The notes under the pieces were generated by a model. It had not been told where the DNA came from, did no database searches, and saw only the letters and a list, made by a program, of their open reading frames with translations. Shown piece by piece: positions 25,687-34,777 of a stretch of 64,000 nt of DNA. Positions within the stretch are counted from its first letter, which is position 1. Every line of letters starts with the position of its first letter. Origin of the DNA: an uncultured Treponema sp. GTDB taxonomy: Bacteria; Spirochaetota; Spirochaetia; Treponematales; Treponemataceae. The position numbers and the translations under genes were made by a program. The stretch lies in assembly GCA_949299755.1 (NCBI GenBank), contig CASGBA010000003.1, positions 1 to 64,000 on the forward strand, in the 5' to 3' direction.

Positions 25687-27160
25687 TATAAACAATGGTG
25701 CGGCGAATATAAAAAGAGAGATCCTGATAAAAATAGCCAAACTTCAGTTTGAAGGAAAACTTGAGGATGGTGTCCATTATATTGCCCGGGAAATGTTCCC
25801 CAGGAAACAAACACCCATGCGGTGTTGTATCTTCCATGACAGGGAATTATGCCGACAGCGTGTTATTGCAAGATTGGGCCACAGTCTTGAGGACTACGAT
25901 GATGAAAAGCCTCTGGCGGAATATGCCAGGGATGCTCTTGCCAGGGAAAAGCCTACTGAGCCGATGCTTACTGTTTTGCATGACGCTTGTAATGCCTGTG
26001 TAAAGGCCCACTATATGGTCACCAATGCCTGTCAGGCTTGTATCGCCAGGCCCTGTATGATGAACTGCGGGAAAAAAGCAATAAAAATTGTGGGCCACAG
26101 GGCACAGATTGACTCTGATTTATGTGTCAACTGCGGCTTGTGTATGCAGAATTGTCCATACCATGCCATTATAAAAATTCCTGTTCCCTGTGAGGAAGCC
26201 TGTCCTGTGGGAGCCATCAGCAAAGATGAAAATGGAAAAGAGCGTATTGATTACAGTAAATGTATTTTTTGCGGTTCCTGTATGCGGGAATGTCCATTCG
26301 GCGCCATGATGGATAAAAGCCAGTTGGTGGATGTTATAAAACATTTGATGTCCGGAAAAAAGGTTGTGGCAATGTATGCCCCTGCCTTGGCCGCCCAGTT
26401 CCGTGGTGCCCCGGGACAGCTTGAAGGCGCATTTAAATCAGCGGGCTTCTTTAAAACTTTTGAGGTCGCTTACGGGGCTGATATCACCGCTGATAAAGAA
26501 GCGGAGGAATTCGCGGAAAGGATGGAACGCGGAGATGTTTTAATGACAACATCCTGCTGTCCTGCCTACGTGCGGGCTGTAAAGATACATGTTCCCGCAT
26601 TAACACAATGTATTTCGGATACACGTTCTCCCATGCATTACACAGCACAAATCGCAAAGAAGGAAAATCCGGATTATGTCACTGTTTTCATTGGTCCCTG
26701 CCTTGCGAAACGGAAAGAGGGTCTTGACGATGAATTCGTGGATTATGTTCTTTCTGCGGAAGAAGTGGGCGCTTTGTTTGTTGCGAAAGACATTGATGTG
26801 GCTAAATGCGATGTTATAATGCCGGAAGTTTTGTCCACGCCCAGCGGAAGGAATTTTGCCCAGTCCGGAGGAGTGGCCGAAGCGGTACGCATAAGATTAA
26901 AGCATCCTGATATTTTGCGCCCTGCTGTTATAGACGGTTTGGATAAAAACGGAATTAAGCAGCTGGTGACATTCGGGAAGGCTGTGTCTTCCGGGGTTGC
27001 AGCGGAAGCCAATTTGGTTGAAGTTATGGCTTGCCAGGGAGGTTGTATTGCCGGTCCGTCAGTGATTTCAAATCCAAAAATCGCTTCAACATTGTTGAAA
27101 AAATATGCGGCGGCAGGGGCACAGCCTGACGGACGTCCTGTGGAAGATTCCGGCATTTAA
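25679..27160 (+). CDS. hfsD: Catalytic [FeFe] hydrogenase
   Basis: 493 aa from ATG 25679; AGGAG at 25667-25671 excludes the TTG at 25673. The N-terminal 110 residues include cysteines of uncertain role (MRCCIFHDRELC, CNACVKAH). Ferredoxin-type cluster motifs follow (CQACIARPCMMNC, CVNCGLCMQNCP, CIFCGSCMRECP), then the H-cluster domain: L1 TTSCCPAYV with the proton-transfer cysteine intact, L2 IGPCLAKRKE and L3 EVMACQGGCIAG. It is expected to reduce protons (or oxidise H2) in the cytoplasm, exchanging electrons with the thioredoxin-like ferredoxins upstream. The maturases HydE/F/G are not in the window. Its stop codon overlaps that of the convergent gene. Confidence 0.9.
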   Translation: MLNINNGAANIKREILIKIAKLQFEGKLEDGVHYIAREMFPRKQTPMRCCIFHDRELCRQRVIARLGHSLEDYDDEKPLAEYARDALAREKPTEPMLTVLHDACNACVKAHYMVTNACQACIARPCMMNCGKKAIKIVGHRAQIDSDLCVNCGLCMQNCPYHAIIKIPVPCEEACPVGAISKDENGKERIDYSKCIFCGSCMRECPFGAMMDKSQLVDVIKHLMSGKKVVAMYAPALAAQFRGAPGQLEGAFKSAGFFKTFEVAYGADITADKEAEEFAERMERGDVLMTTSCCPAYVRAVKIHVPALTQCISDTRSPMHYTAQIAKKENPDYVTVFIGPCLAKRKEGLDDEFVDYVLSAEEVGALFVAKDIDVAKCDVIMPEVLSTPSGRNFAQSGGVAEAVRIRLKHPDILRPAVIDGLDKNGIKQLVTFGKAVSSGVAAEANLVEVMACQGGCIAGPSVISNPKIASTLLKKYAAAGAQPDGRPVEDSGI

Positions 27161-28206
27161 GCCGGCGGAAATCTTTCTTTCATGGTAATTTCCCAGCAGC
27201 GGTGTGGCTTTTTCCCACGGAAATCCTCCGGTATTGTTTCCGCCGTGATGTCCCGGCATAGGATTTCAGTTCCGGTGGGAGGGGTGATTTTATCCATGTC
27301 AAACCGGAGCCTTTTTGAATTGGTGGAAAAATAAAGTGTCCCTCCGATGGAAAGCTTTTTCAGGCAGACTCCGCATAAAAAAGCCCAGTCCCTGTCCGTG
27401 TCGAGGTCATTTTTTGTGCGTTTTGAATTAGAAAAGGTCGGAGGATCGCAGATAATAATATCCCAGTGTTCTTTTCTATGTGTGCTTTTTTCCTGGAGGA
27501 ATTCCATTACATCCGTGCAAATGAATTCATATTGTCCTCTGGCACCGGATATAAAACCATTTTTGTCCATATTTTCTTTCGCCCGGGACAAATAAGTTTT
27601 AGACAGGTCTACGGAAGTTACTAAAGCCGCTCCTCCTGCAGCGGCTTGCACGGAAAAAGCGCCTGTATAGCAGAAAAGATTCAATATTTTTTTCCCGGCG
27701 GCTTCTTGCCTTATTTTATGGCGTAAGGCCCTGTGATCCAGGAAAAGTCCGGTGTCAAGATAATCGGATAGGTTCACTTTTATTAGGGATCCGTATTCTT
27801 CAACAAAGAAAGACAAGTCCTTTTCCCTGAGTTTTTCGTATTGGGATTTCTCTCCTCTCTGTCTTTTTCTTGTTTTTATAAAAATATTTTTTTCCGGTAT
27901 GGAAAGGGTTTTAGACGCTCCGTCCGTCAGTTTTTTCAGCCGGTATTTTTCATCCTCATTATCTGTTGTGTCTTTATACTGGTAAAATGAAATGTGTAGG
28001 AATTTTTCACCGGTAAATGCATCCTCGTATAAGTCCACATCCAATGGAATTTCCGGAATATCCCGCCCGTAAATCCTGTAAGCATGGATTCCGTTTCTTG
28101 AGGCCCATTTGCTCAAATGCCTGGCTTTCTTTTGCAACCTGTTTACAAAGAATTCCGTCTGCTGTTCCGTTTTAAGTCTTATTTCTTCAGGTATTACGCA
28201 TTGCAA
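27157..28206 (-). CDS. RlmK-like 23S rRNA methyltransferase
   Basis: 349 aa from TTG 28206, overlapping the end of rex by 13 bases; GGGGA lies about 11 bases upstream. It matches the C-terminal (RlmK) half of E. coli RlmL/RlmKL: VNLSDYLDTGLFLDHR, LNLFCYTGAFSVQAAAGGA (motif I), VDLSKTYLSRAKENMDKNG and the catalytic-site DPPTFSNSKR. RlmK makes m7G2069 in 23S rRNA. The RlmL half (m2G2445) with its THUMP domain is absent, so this is the stand-alone form. Target is inferred from the family. It follows rex on the same strand. Confidence 0.82.
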   Translation of the reverse strand: MQCVIPEEIRLKTEQQTEFFVNRLQKKARHLSKWASRNGIHAYRIYGRDIPEIPLDVDLYEDAFTGEKFLHISFYQYKDTTDNEDEKYRLKKLTDGASKTLSIPEKNIFIKTRKRQRGEKSQYEKLREKDLSFFVEEYGSLIKVNLSDYLDTGLFLDHRALRHKIRQEAAGKKILNLFCYTGAFSVQAAAGGAALVTSVDLSKTYLSRAKENMDKNGFISGARGQYEFICTDVMEFLQEKSTHRKEHWDIIICDPPTFSNSKRTKNDLDTDRDWAFLCGVCLKKLSIGGTLYFSTNSKRLRFDMDKITPPTGTEILCRDITAETIPEDFRGKKPHRCWEITMKERFPPA

Positions 28207-28892
28207 ATTTCACAATCCCCGCAACATCCGCCGCTGTCCTTCCGGCTGCAAGTGGCACAGGTTTTCTGCATATTCATTTTTACGCACAGCATGGCGTAGC
28301 CGGAGGTTAAATCTTCTTTTTGTACTGACACATATTCAGGAACTTTCAGTTTGATATTTGTGAAATTCCAAATAGCTGTTATGCCCGCTTCTATTATTTT
28401 ATCCGCAATGGATTGGGCTTGCCCGGAGGGAACAGTGAGAATAGCGATTTTTGCGCCGAAATTTTTTATATAAACATCAGCGGTTTCCAGAGAAAAAACG
28501 GGAACCCCGTGTATTTCCCCGCCGATTTTATCCGGGTCTATGTCAAAGGCGGCGCATATATTAAGCCCGTGGTATTGGAATTCCTGATAACCTGCCAGGG
28601 CTGTTCCCAGATTTCCGGCTCCAATAAGTACCGCCTGCTGGATTTCGTCCCATCCCAAAAAGTGTTCTATGGCTGCCATGAGAGCCACAACCGGATACCC
28701 TTTTTTGGGTTTCCCCACAATTCCTGTGATTGCCAGGTCTTTCCGCACCTGGATTGGTTCCAGCCGGAGCTCCTGGGCTATTACAGTTCCGGATATGTAT
28801 TCCTGTTTTTCGTTTTTTGCTTGGCGTATTATATGCAGGTATGAAGGCAATCTTCTGATGGAAGGAGCCGCTGAAATTTTCTGTTTTGCTAT
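28194..28892 (-). CDS. rex: Redox-sensing transcriptional repressor Rex with cysteine-rich tail
   Basis: 232 aa if begun at ATA 28892, which stands six bases after TGAGGAG. No ATG, GTG or TTG occurs between the upstream stop and TTG 28850, and starting there would remove the conserved SIRRLPSYL part of the winged-helix domain. The rest is typical Rex: GTVIAQELRLEPIQVRKDLA, the Rossmann motif VLIGAGNLGTALAGY, AAFDIDPDKIG, and LTVPSGQAQSIADK. Rex senses NADH/NAD+ and represses fermentative genes when NADH is low. The last 20 residues carry six cysteines (CATC...CCGDCEIC), not part of the usual family. It lies convergent to the hydrogenase operon, a plausible target. Confidence 0.88.
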   Translation of the reverse strand: MAKQKISAAPSIRRLPSYLHIIRQAKNEKQEYISGTVIAQELRLEPIQVRKDLAITGIVGKPKKGYPVVALMAAIEHFLGWDEIQQAVLIGAGNLGTALAGYQEFQYHGLNICAAFDIDPDKIGGEIHGVPVFSLETADVYIKNFGAKIAILTVPSGQAQSIADKIIEAGITAIWNFTNIKLKVPEYVSVQKEDLTSGYAMLCVKMNMQKTCATCSRKDSGGCCGDCEICNA

Positions 28893-28918
28893 TTTTTTCT
28901 CCTCAGTTAAGGATTATA

Positions 28919-28934
28919 CGGTATTTTTTTACCG
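28919..28934. repeat. Inverted repeat upstream of rex
   Basis: CGGTA and TACCG flank a T6 spacer (16 bases). On the minus strand it sits just before a TATAAT-like -10 of rex, so it could be an operator. It does not match the known Rex box. Confidence 0.4.
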
Positions 28935-29044
28935 AATAAAATAACAATAACCCAGTTTTATCCGAAAATCAAGACTTCCTTTCCTATGGAAACATTTCTT
29001 TTATTTTTGTATAATCATACCAGTTTTTATTATGGGAGAAGGAA

Positions 29045-32000
29045 ATGTTTGAGCCCGTTGATCCGAAAGTTAATTTTCCAAAACAAGAAGAAAGAGTCCT
29101 TGATTTCTGGAAGAAAAACGATATTTTTGAAAAATCACTCCGGCAAAGGGAAAAGGGAAAGGCCCCTGAATATGTTTTTTATGATGGCCCTCCTTTTGCC
29201 ACCGGTCTTCCCCATTTCGGTCATTTTGTTCCGAGTACAATAAAAGATATTATTCCCCGTTACCAGACAATGAAAGGGAAAAGGGTTGAAAGACGTTTTG
29301 GCTGGGATTGCCATGGTCTTCCTGTTGAGAACCTTATTGAAAAAGAACTGGGGCTTAATTCCAAAACCGACATTGAAAAATACGGTGTGGATAAATTCAA
29401 TGAAGCTTGCCGTGCCGCTGTCCTCCGCTATGTGAAAGAATGGCGCTCTACAATAACAAGATTGGGACGGTGGGTTGATTTTGACAACGACTATAAAACA
29501 ATGGAACCTGGTTACATGGAATCCATCTGGTGGATTTTCAAAAGCCTTTGGGAAAAGGGTTTGATTTACGAAGGTCATTATATTCTTCCTTATTGCCCCA
29601 GATGTTCCACGGTTTTGTCCAACCATGAGTTGAATTTAGGCGGATACCAGGATGTGCATGATCCCGCCATAACCATCAAATTCAAAATAAACGGCACAGT
29701 TCCAGGTACGCCGGCGGAGAAGGAATTCGGCGCCGGTTGTAAAGCCATTCCGGGCGCTGATGAAGGGAAAGCCTTCATCCTGGCTTGGACGACAACCCCC
29801 TGGACACTCCCTTCAAACCTTGGCCTTGTCCTGGGACCGGATATTGATTATGTTCTTGTTTCTGATGAGGGGGAATATTACCTGATCGCTGAATCCAGGC
29901 TTCAGGCTTATTATAAAGAGCCGGAGAAATGCACGATTGTATGGAAAAAGAAAGGCTCCGCTCTTGAGGGCTTAACCTATGAACCTCTCATGCCGTATTT
30001 TTCTTCCCTGGCTAAAAAGGAAGACGGATCCTGCGGTGCTTTCAGGACATTTACCGGAGATTTCGTTTCCACGGAAGACGGTACCGGGATTGTTCATACC
30101 GCCCCTGGTTTTGGTGAGGATGACTATAAGGTTTTTAAGGGCAGGGGAATACCTATGGTTTGCCCTGTGGATGCGGAGTGTAAATTTACGGAAGAGGTTT
30201 CCGACTATGCCGGCCGTTTTGTAAAAGAATGCGACAAAGACATAATGGACAGGCTGAAGGCGGAAGGTAAGCTCGTAAAACGTGATCAAATCCTCCATTC
30301 CTATCCCCATTGCTGGCGCTGCTCAAGTCCCCTGATTTACCGGGCTGTGGGAAGCTGGTTTGTTTCCGTTGAGTCCATCAGGGATAAGCTGCTGAAGGCG
30401 AATTCCAAGATAAACTGGCAGCCTGCCCACATAAAAGAGGGCCGGTTCGGTAAATGGCTGGAAGGTGCCAGGGACTGGGCAATAAGCCGCAACCGTTATT
30501 GGGGGAACCCCCTTCCTGTTTGGAAGTGTCCTGACTGCGGTAAAACCATATGCGTGGGCAGCAGGGAAGAGCTTAAAAAGCTGTCGGGGATTTATCCTGA
30601 AGATCTGCATAAACATTTTGTGGACAAAATAACAATTCCCTGTGAATGCGGCGGCACAATGCACCGTATCCCTGAGGTTTTGGACTGTTGGTTTGAGTCA
30701 GGTTCCATGCCCTATGCCCAAAACCATTATCCTTTTGAAAACAAGGAATATTTTGAGAGCCATTATCCGGCGGACTTTATTTCCGAAGGTTTGGATCAAA
30801 CCCGCGGCTGGTTTTATACGCTTACGGTTCTTGCGGCAGCCCTTTTTGACAGGCCTGCTTTCCAGAATTGCATTGTGAGCGGTCTTGTGCTGGCTTCAGA
30901 CGGAAAGAAAATGTCAAAGTCCCTGCGGAATTATACGGATCCAGTTCAAGTTGTGAATGAATTCGGCGCCGATGCCCTGCGACTCTTTTTAATGCATTCC
31001 GCGGTGGTGAAAGCGGATGACTTGAAATACTCGGATGAGGGTGTCCGGGATGTTTTGAAGGGAATTCTTATTCCTTTGTGGAACAGTTACAGTTTTTACG
31101 TGACCTATGCGAACATAGACGGAATAACCCCTCCTACCGCCGCTGAAAGCAATGATATAGGACAAAATCCTCTCGACCGCTGGGTTCTTTCCGTTGCAGA
31201 GAAAATGGTTCTTGACGTTTCAACCGCCCTCGATTCCTATGACTTGGCCGGGGCGATTGATCCGGTGGTTTCTTTCATAGACCAGCTTAATAATTGGTAT
31301 ATCAGGAGATCCCGCCGGCGTTTTTGGAAAAGCGGGAATGATTGTGACAAGATTTTCGCCTACAGGACCCTGTACCTTGCACTGAAGAAATTTACCTTGG
31401 TGGCTGCACCCTTTATACCCTTCCTGACAGAATCAATATGGCAGAATCTGCGTACTCCCGAGGATCCTGAATCCGTACATTTGGCGGATTATCCTGTCTA
31501 TGATGAGACCAGGAGGGATTTGAAACTTGAATTCAAGATGGCTTCAGCCCAAAAAGCTGTTTCCATGGGCCGCAGTTTGCGTTATCAATTCAATTTGAAA
31601 ACCAGACAGCCTCTGAAAGCTGTGGAGCTTGTTACCAGAAACCCTGAGGAAAAAAAGGCTTTGCTTGAAATGAAGGACAGCATCCGGGAAGAACTGAACG
31701 TTAAAGAAGTGCTTTTCCATGAAAAAGAAGAGGATTTGGTGGAGTATACCGCAAAGGCTAATTTCCGGACTTTGGGAAAGGAACTTGGAAATGCCATGAA
31801 GGCCGCTGCTTCGGAAATTGAAAAGCTTTCCTCCCAGGAAATACAGTCAATTCTTGACGGTTCAACCCTTTGCATTGAGGCTGCCGGGAAACAGGTTTCC
31901 CTGACCGTGGATAAAATTCTTGTAAATAGGATTGAAAAAGCCAATCTGAAAGTTATAAATGAAGGGACTTTGACAGTGGGGCTTGATACTGAAATTACAG

Positions 32001-32272
32001 AAAGTCTCTTATATGAAGGCTGTGTCCGTGATCTTGTCCGGGCTGTCCAAAATCTCCGGAAAGAACGGGGCCTGTCTGTCACGGACAGGATAAATCTTTC
32101 TGTTTCAGGGGATGAAACATTACATAATGCGTTCCTTCAAAACAAGGATTATTTAATGTCAGAAACCCTTTCCCTTTCCGCTGTATGGGTTGAAAAAATT
32201 CCGGAAAGTGATAATCCCCTTTCCCTTGAATCAGGTGGCTATGTATGGCAGGCTGCTTTGGAAAAAGCTTGA
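29045..32272 (+). CDS. ileS: Isoleucyl-tRNA synthetase
   Basis: 1075 aa, with GGAGAAGGAA upstream of the ATG. Charges tRNA-Ile. The HIGH-type motif is PHFGHF near residue 58 and the KMSKS loop is GKKMSKSLRNY near 619; a CP1 editing domain with AWTTTPWTLPSN and GTGIVHTAPGFGEDDY lies between. Zinc-type cysteines occur at CPDCGKTIC and CECGG. The architecture (long, GKKMSKS followed by a C-terminal domain that includes YEGCVRDLVRAVQNLRKERG) is the eukaryote-like type often linked to mupirocin resistance. No T-box leader is seen upstream. The product overlaps the next gene by up to 28 bases. Confidence 0.96.
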   Translation: MFEPVDPKVNFPKQEERVLDFWKKNDIFEKSLRQREKGKAPEYVFYDGPPFATGLPHFGHFVPSTIKDIIPRYQTMKGKRVERRFGWDCHGLPVENLIEKELGLNSKTDIEKYGVDKFNEACRAAVLRYVKEWRSTITRLGRWVDFDNDYKTMEPGYMESIWWIFKSLWEKGLIYEGHYILPYCPRCSTVLSNHELNLGGYQDVHDPAITIKFKINGTVPGTPAEKEFGAGCKAIPGADEGKAFILAWTTTPWTLPSNLGLVLGPDIDYVLVSDEGEYYLIAESRLQAYYKEPEKCTIVWKKKGSALEGLTYEPLMPYFSSLAKKEDGSCGAFRTFTGDFVSTEDGTGIVHTAPGFGEDDYKVFKGRGIPMVCPVDAECKFTEEVSDYAGRFVKECDKDIMDRLKAEGKLVKRDQILHSYPHCWRCSSPLIYRAVGSWFVSVESIRDKLLKANSKINWQPAHIKEGRFGKWLEGARDWAISRNRYWGNPLPVWKCPDCGKTICVGSREELKKLSGIYPEDLHKHFVDKITIPCECGGTMHRIPEVLDCWFESGSMPYAQNHYPFENKEYFESHYPADFISEGLDQTRGWFYTLTVLAAALFDRPAFQNCIVSGLVLASDGKKMSKSLRNYTDPVQVVNEFGADALRLFLMHSAVVKADDLKYSDEGVRDVLKGILIPLWNSYSFYVTYANIDGITPPTAAESNDIGQNPLDRWVLSVAEKMVLDVSTALDSYDLAGAIDPVVSFIDQLNNWYIRRSRRRFWKSGNDCDKIFAYRTLYLALKKFTLVAAPFIPFLTESIWQNLRTPEDPESVHLADYPVYDETRRDLKLEFKMASAQKAVSMGRSLRYQFNLKTRQPLKAVELVTRNPEEKKALLEMKDSIREELNVKEVLFHEKEEDLVEYTAKANFRTLGKELGNAMKAAASEIEKLSSQEIQSILDGSTLCIEAAGKQVSLTVDKILVNRIEKANLKVINEGTLTVGLDTEITESLLYEGCVRDLVRAVQNLRKERGLSVTDRINLSVSGDETLHNAFLQNKDYLMSETLSLSAVWVEKIPESDNPLSLESGGYVWQAALEKA

Positions 32273-33282
32273 TTCATAAATATGGGGCCTTCCTCTTCCT
32301 TTTGGGGATGGGGCTTTGTATACCTCTGTTATTTTCCTGTACAGGCACTCCAACCCCTGTACAGGAGGATCCTTTCTCCGTCCTGTCTTTCTCTTCCCGG
32401 GAAACATCTCCTTCCGCTTATTTTGTTCTCCCTCCAGGTTTCATGAAGGATTTGCTCCATGAAAATATTTTATCAGGGGATGGGGAAGTGTGCCGGGAGA
32501 AAGGTATTGATGTTTCATTGGTGAAAACCCTGGAGGATTTTTTTTCCCGTTCCTCCAATGTCAGTGCTGTTATGTTTCAGGATGAAAGGGGGACCTTTTC
32601 CTTGAAAGTCCTTGCTTACGGTAATTTTCCGAAAACCCGTTTTAATTTGTCTTTGAATGCATCTTCCGGATGGGAACGTTCCAAAATAGAGGGAGTAACC
32701 TGCTTTAATTCAGGAAGTCTTTTTGTTTCAATTCCTTTTTCCGGCGTATTTGCCGCTGTTTTTTCCACCGGTGAAAAGGAAACAGGGGAGGGAGATATGG
32801 CTGATATTTTAGCCGCCTTGCAAAATCCTTCTAATCAGGCGGTTCCCGTGTTTCCCCCGTCTTTTGATTCCGTTGCCGTTGCGGCCGTATCCGGTGCCGG
32901 AAATATACCCGTGGCGTTTTATTTGAAGGATTTGGTATCTCTTTTACCTTTTTTTTCCGGGTTTGTTTCTGTCCCGGGGGCAGGTGTTGGGGTAGGATCT
33001 TTGGATTTAAAGGGTTTCAAACTTCCTTTTGATTCGACGGAAATTTATGTTCATCCCGGGAAAAAAATGTCTGAAAATACGGAAGAATGTATGTATACTG
33101 TAAATGTCTGCCTTGAGGTTTCTTCGGCCCAGGCGGCAGTTCCAGCGGCTTTTCTTTTGCAGATGATTATGCCTGACGGGGAAATAAACCGCGAAGGGAA
33201 CAGCTTTTTTATCGAAAAGACTGTTTCCGGGGAAACCTTGGCACTTGCTGTTTTTTCTATTTTTTTAGTATCTTATTTATAG
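32245..33282 (+). CDS. Predicted lipoprotein, unknown function
   Basis: Up to 345 aa. A hydrophobic N-terminus ends in a lipobox (LLFSC near residue 32), so the protein should be lipid-anchored after processing by Lgt/LspA. ATG 32245 overlaps ileS; TTG 32269, with GGAAAA upstream, gives a shorter and equally plausible signal peptide. The mature part is rich in serine, phenylalanine and valine with alternating strand patterns and no motif that I recognise. A late hydrophobic stretch (ALAVFSIFLVSYL) ends the protein. Probably read with ileS. Confidence 0.65.
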   Translation: MAGCFGKSLIHKYGAFLFLLGMGLCIPLLFSCTGTPTPVQEDPFSVLSFSSRETSPSAYFVLPPGFMKDLLHENILSGDGEVCREKGIDVSLVKTLEDFFSRSSNVSAVMFQDERGTFSLKVLAYGNFPKTRFNLSLNASSGWERSKIEGVTCFNSGSLFVSIPFSGVFAAVFSTGEKETGEGDMADILAALQNPSNQAVPVFPPSFDSVAVAAVSGAGNIPVAFYLKDLVSLLPFFSGFVSVPGAGVGVGSLDLKGFKLPFDSTEIYVHPGKKMSENTEECMYTVNVCLEVSSAQAAVPAAFLLQMIMPDGEINREGNSFFIEKTVSGETLALAVFSIFLVSYL

Positions 33283-33321
33283 TGTTATGGGTTTTATATT
33301 TAAATAAAGGAAGTGATTGAG

Positions 33322-33594
33322 ATGCCTACGTATGAGTATTCCTGCGATTACTGTGGAAATGATTTTGAAGTTTTTCAAAAAATGAGTGATGAACCTGTTC
33401 AAATTTGTCCTAAATGCGGAAAGCATGTTAGAAAGGTGTTATCAGGCGGCATAGGTATAAGTTTCAAGGGTTCCGGATTTTATGTGAATGATTCCCATGT
33501 ATCTGCCAGACAGAATTCCTGTCCAGCTTCACCGGGAAGTAAGGGTGAAGGTTCCGCTTGTGGCGGGGCTTGCTGTTGCGGTTCAGGAAAATAA
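33322..33594 (+). CDS. FmdB-family zinc-ribbon protein
   Basis: 90 aa from ATG 33322, with AAGGAAGTG upstream. The family opening MPTYEYSCDYCGNDFEVFQ is followed by CPKCGKHVRKVLSG, giving a CXXC...CXXC zinc ribbon, and IGISFKGSGFYVND. The tail is unusually rich in cysteine and glycine (SACGGACCCGSG), a further metal-binding candidate. FmdB proteins were named as regulators of formamide or acetamide use, but the role is not firmly known. Separate short gene between ileS and the next zinc-ribbon gene. Confidence 0.82.
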   Translation: MPTYEYSCDYCGNDFEVFQKMSDEPVQICPKCGKHVRKVLSGGIGISFKGSGFYVNDSHVSARQNSCPASPGSKGEGSACGGACCCGSGK

Positions 33595-33623
33595 ATTCCG
33601 TTTTGTTTTAATTTTACAAAGTT

Positions 33624-34004
33624 ATGTCACGGAAAACCCCGAAATTTTTTTGCGAATTCTGCGGTACAGAAGTTAAACGCAGTGATAAATTCTGCCCTTC
33701 CTGTGGAAAGTTCTTTGCCGCCGTAAAATGTCCTTCCTGCGGAATGACAGGACAAGCCCCCGTTTTTGCAAAGGGCTGCCCTTCCTGCGGCTACGCGGTT
33801 TTTTCTTCTCCCGGGAATGACAATGAGGTTGCAAAGAAAGAATCCGGTGTAAAATCCCGTTTTTCCGGATTTGCGGATTTTTTCCGTAATAAAAACCACC
33901 GGCATAAAAGTAGCGATTCCGATCCGCTTCCTCTCTGGATTTATTTTGTGATTTCTATTCTTCTTGCGGCTCTCATAATAGGTATTTTGATTTTTCCGTC
34001 CTGA
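33624..34004 (+). CDS. Double zinc-ribbon membrane protein, unknown function
   Basis: 126 aa with three CXXC pairs in the first 60 residues (CEFCG, CPSCGKFF, CPSCGMTG, CPSCGYAV: two zinc ribbons of the DZANK/zinc-ribbon type), a basic linker, and a C-terminal membrane helix (LWIYFVISILLAALIIGILIF). Likely a tail-anchored inner-membrane protein with the ribbons in the cytoplasm. The 3' end overlaps the convergent gene by 32 bases. Function unknown. Confidence 0.75.
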   Translation: MSRKTPKFFCEFCGTEVKRSDKFCPSCGKFFAAVKCPSCGMTGQAPVFAKGCPSCGYAVFSSPGNDNEVAKKESGVKSRFSGFADFFRNKNHRHKSSDSDPLPLWIYFVISILLAALIIGILIFPS

Positions 34005-34707
34005 ATGTGTGTATATAGGTTGATACCATCTCCGCGAAAGCCTTTTCCGTTTCTTTACCGTCAGGTAGAAGTGTTATATCCTTTGAGTTTTCCTTTACTT
34101 CAAAGGGGCCGGAAAAAGTTTCCTCATTCAGTTTGACGAAAACTTCTGTAATTTTCTTTCCTTCAGGTATATCCGCCGTGGAAGCCGGCGAATCCGGCCG
34201 GAAACGTATTTGGTTTTCTGTCAGGAATATTACAGTCCCTGTTATTATTGTTCCCGACACAGGATTAGAAAACAGTACGGCGGCGGATTGTTTTAATGTT
34301 GCGGAATCTGCAATGCTTTTTGCCCCTGCTTCTGTATATCTGGCTAATATTTTCCGCAGGGTATCGGTTTTTTCTTTTGCAGGCCGGTTTTTTGGAAAAA
34401 CCGCCTGGATTGAGAGGGTGGAAGCCTTTGCCGCATCTTCGGCTGTAAAAGATTGTCCCGTCAGCAGGATTATAATAACTTCATCCGTTTTTTTTATGGA
34501 ACGGATATATTGCACAACTGTTTTCCAATGCCTTGGATAGTCTTCGGCATTTATTATCATTGCATCAGGAGAAATTTCTTCAGCGTTATCCAAGGCCTTG
34601 ACAGGAGATCTGTAACGGATTATGTCAAATCCGTAGTTCCCCATAAGATCCGTTAAATAACCTGTTTCTGAATCCGAATCCGAATCCGCTATGAGTATGG
34701 CTTTCAT
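33973..34707 (-). CDS. Pseudo-receiver protein with unclassified C-terminal domain
   Basis: 244 aa. Residues 1-115 have a CheY-like pattern: acidic pair in IADSDSDSE, hydrophobic strands, LLTGQ at the threonine position and a lysine in FPKNRPAK. The phosphoacceptor aspartate (normally in a -LD-x-x-P stretch) reads IINAEDYP, i.e. asparagine, so phosphorylation is unlikely. The C-terminal 110 residues (GTIITGTVIFLTENQIRFRP) resemble a PilZ-like beta barrel, but the c-di-GMP motifs RXXXR and DXSXXG are not evident. Own transcription unit, convergent with the zinc-ribbon gene. The fold of both parts is inferred from pattern only. Confidence 0.6.
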   Translation of the reverse strand: MKAILIADSDSDSETGYLTDLMGNYGFDIIRYRSPVKALDNAEEISPDAMIINAEDYPRHWKTVVQYIRSIKKTDEVIIILLTGQSFTAEDAAKASTLSIQAVFPKNRPAKEKTDTLRKILARYTEAGAKSIADSATLKQSAAVLFSNPVSGTIITGTVIFLTENQIRFRPDSPASTADIPEGKKITEVFVKLNEETFSGPFEVKENSKDITLLPDGKETEKAFAEMVSTYIHTFRTEKSKYLL

Positions 34708-34777
34708 CTTTTAATTATGACACAGGCTGATGATGATGGCAAGATGAAAGCCTTTTGACCGAACTTTTCCGGTACTT

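Noticed and set aside
28935-28960. A Rex operator (TTGTGAA-N4-TTCACAA type) upstream of rex
   Set aside because: Only a half-site-like TTGTTAT is seen; the palindrome at 28919-28934 has a different sequence.
28935-29044. A T-box leader for ileS
   Set aside because: The space is too short and the conserved T-box bulge sequence is absent.
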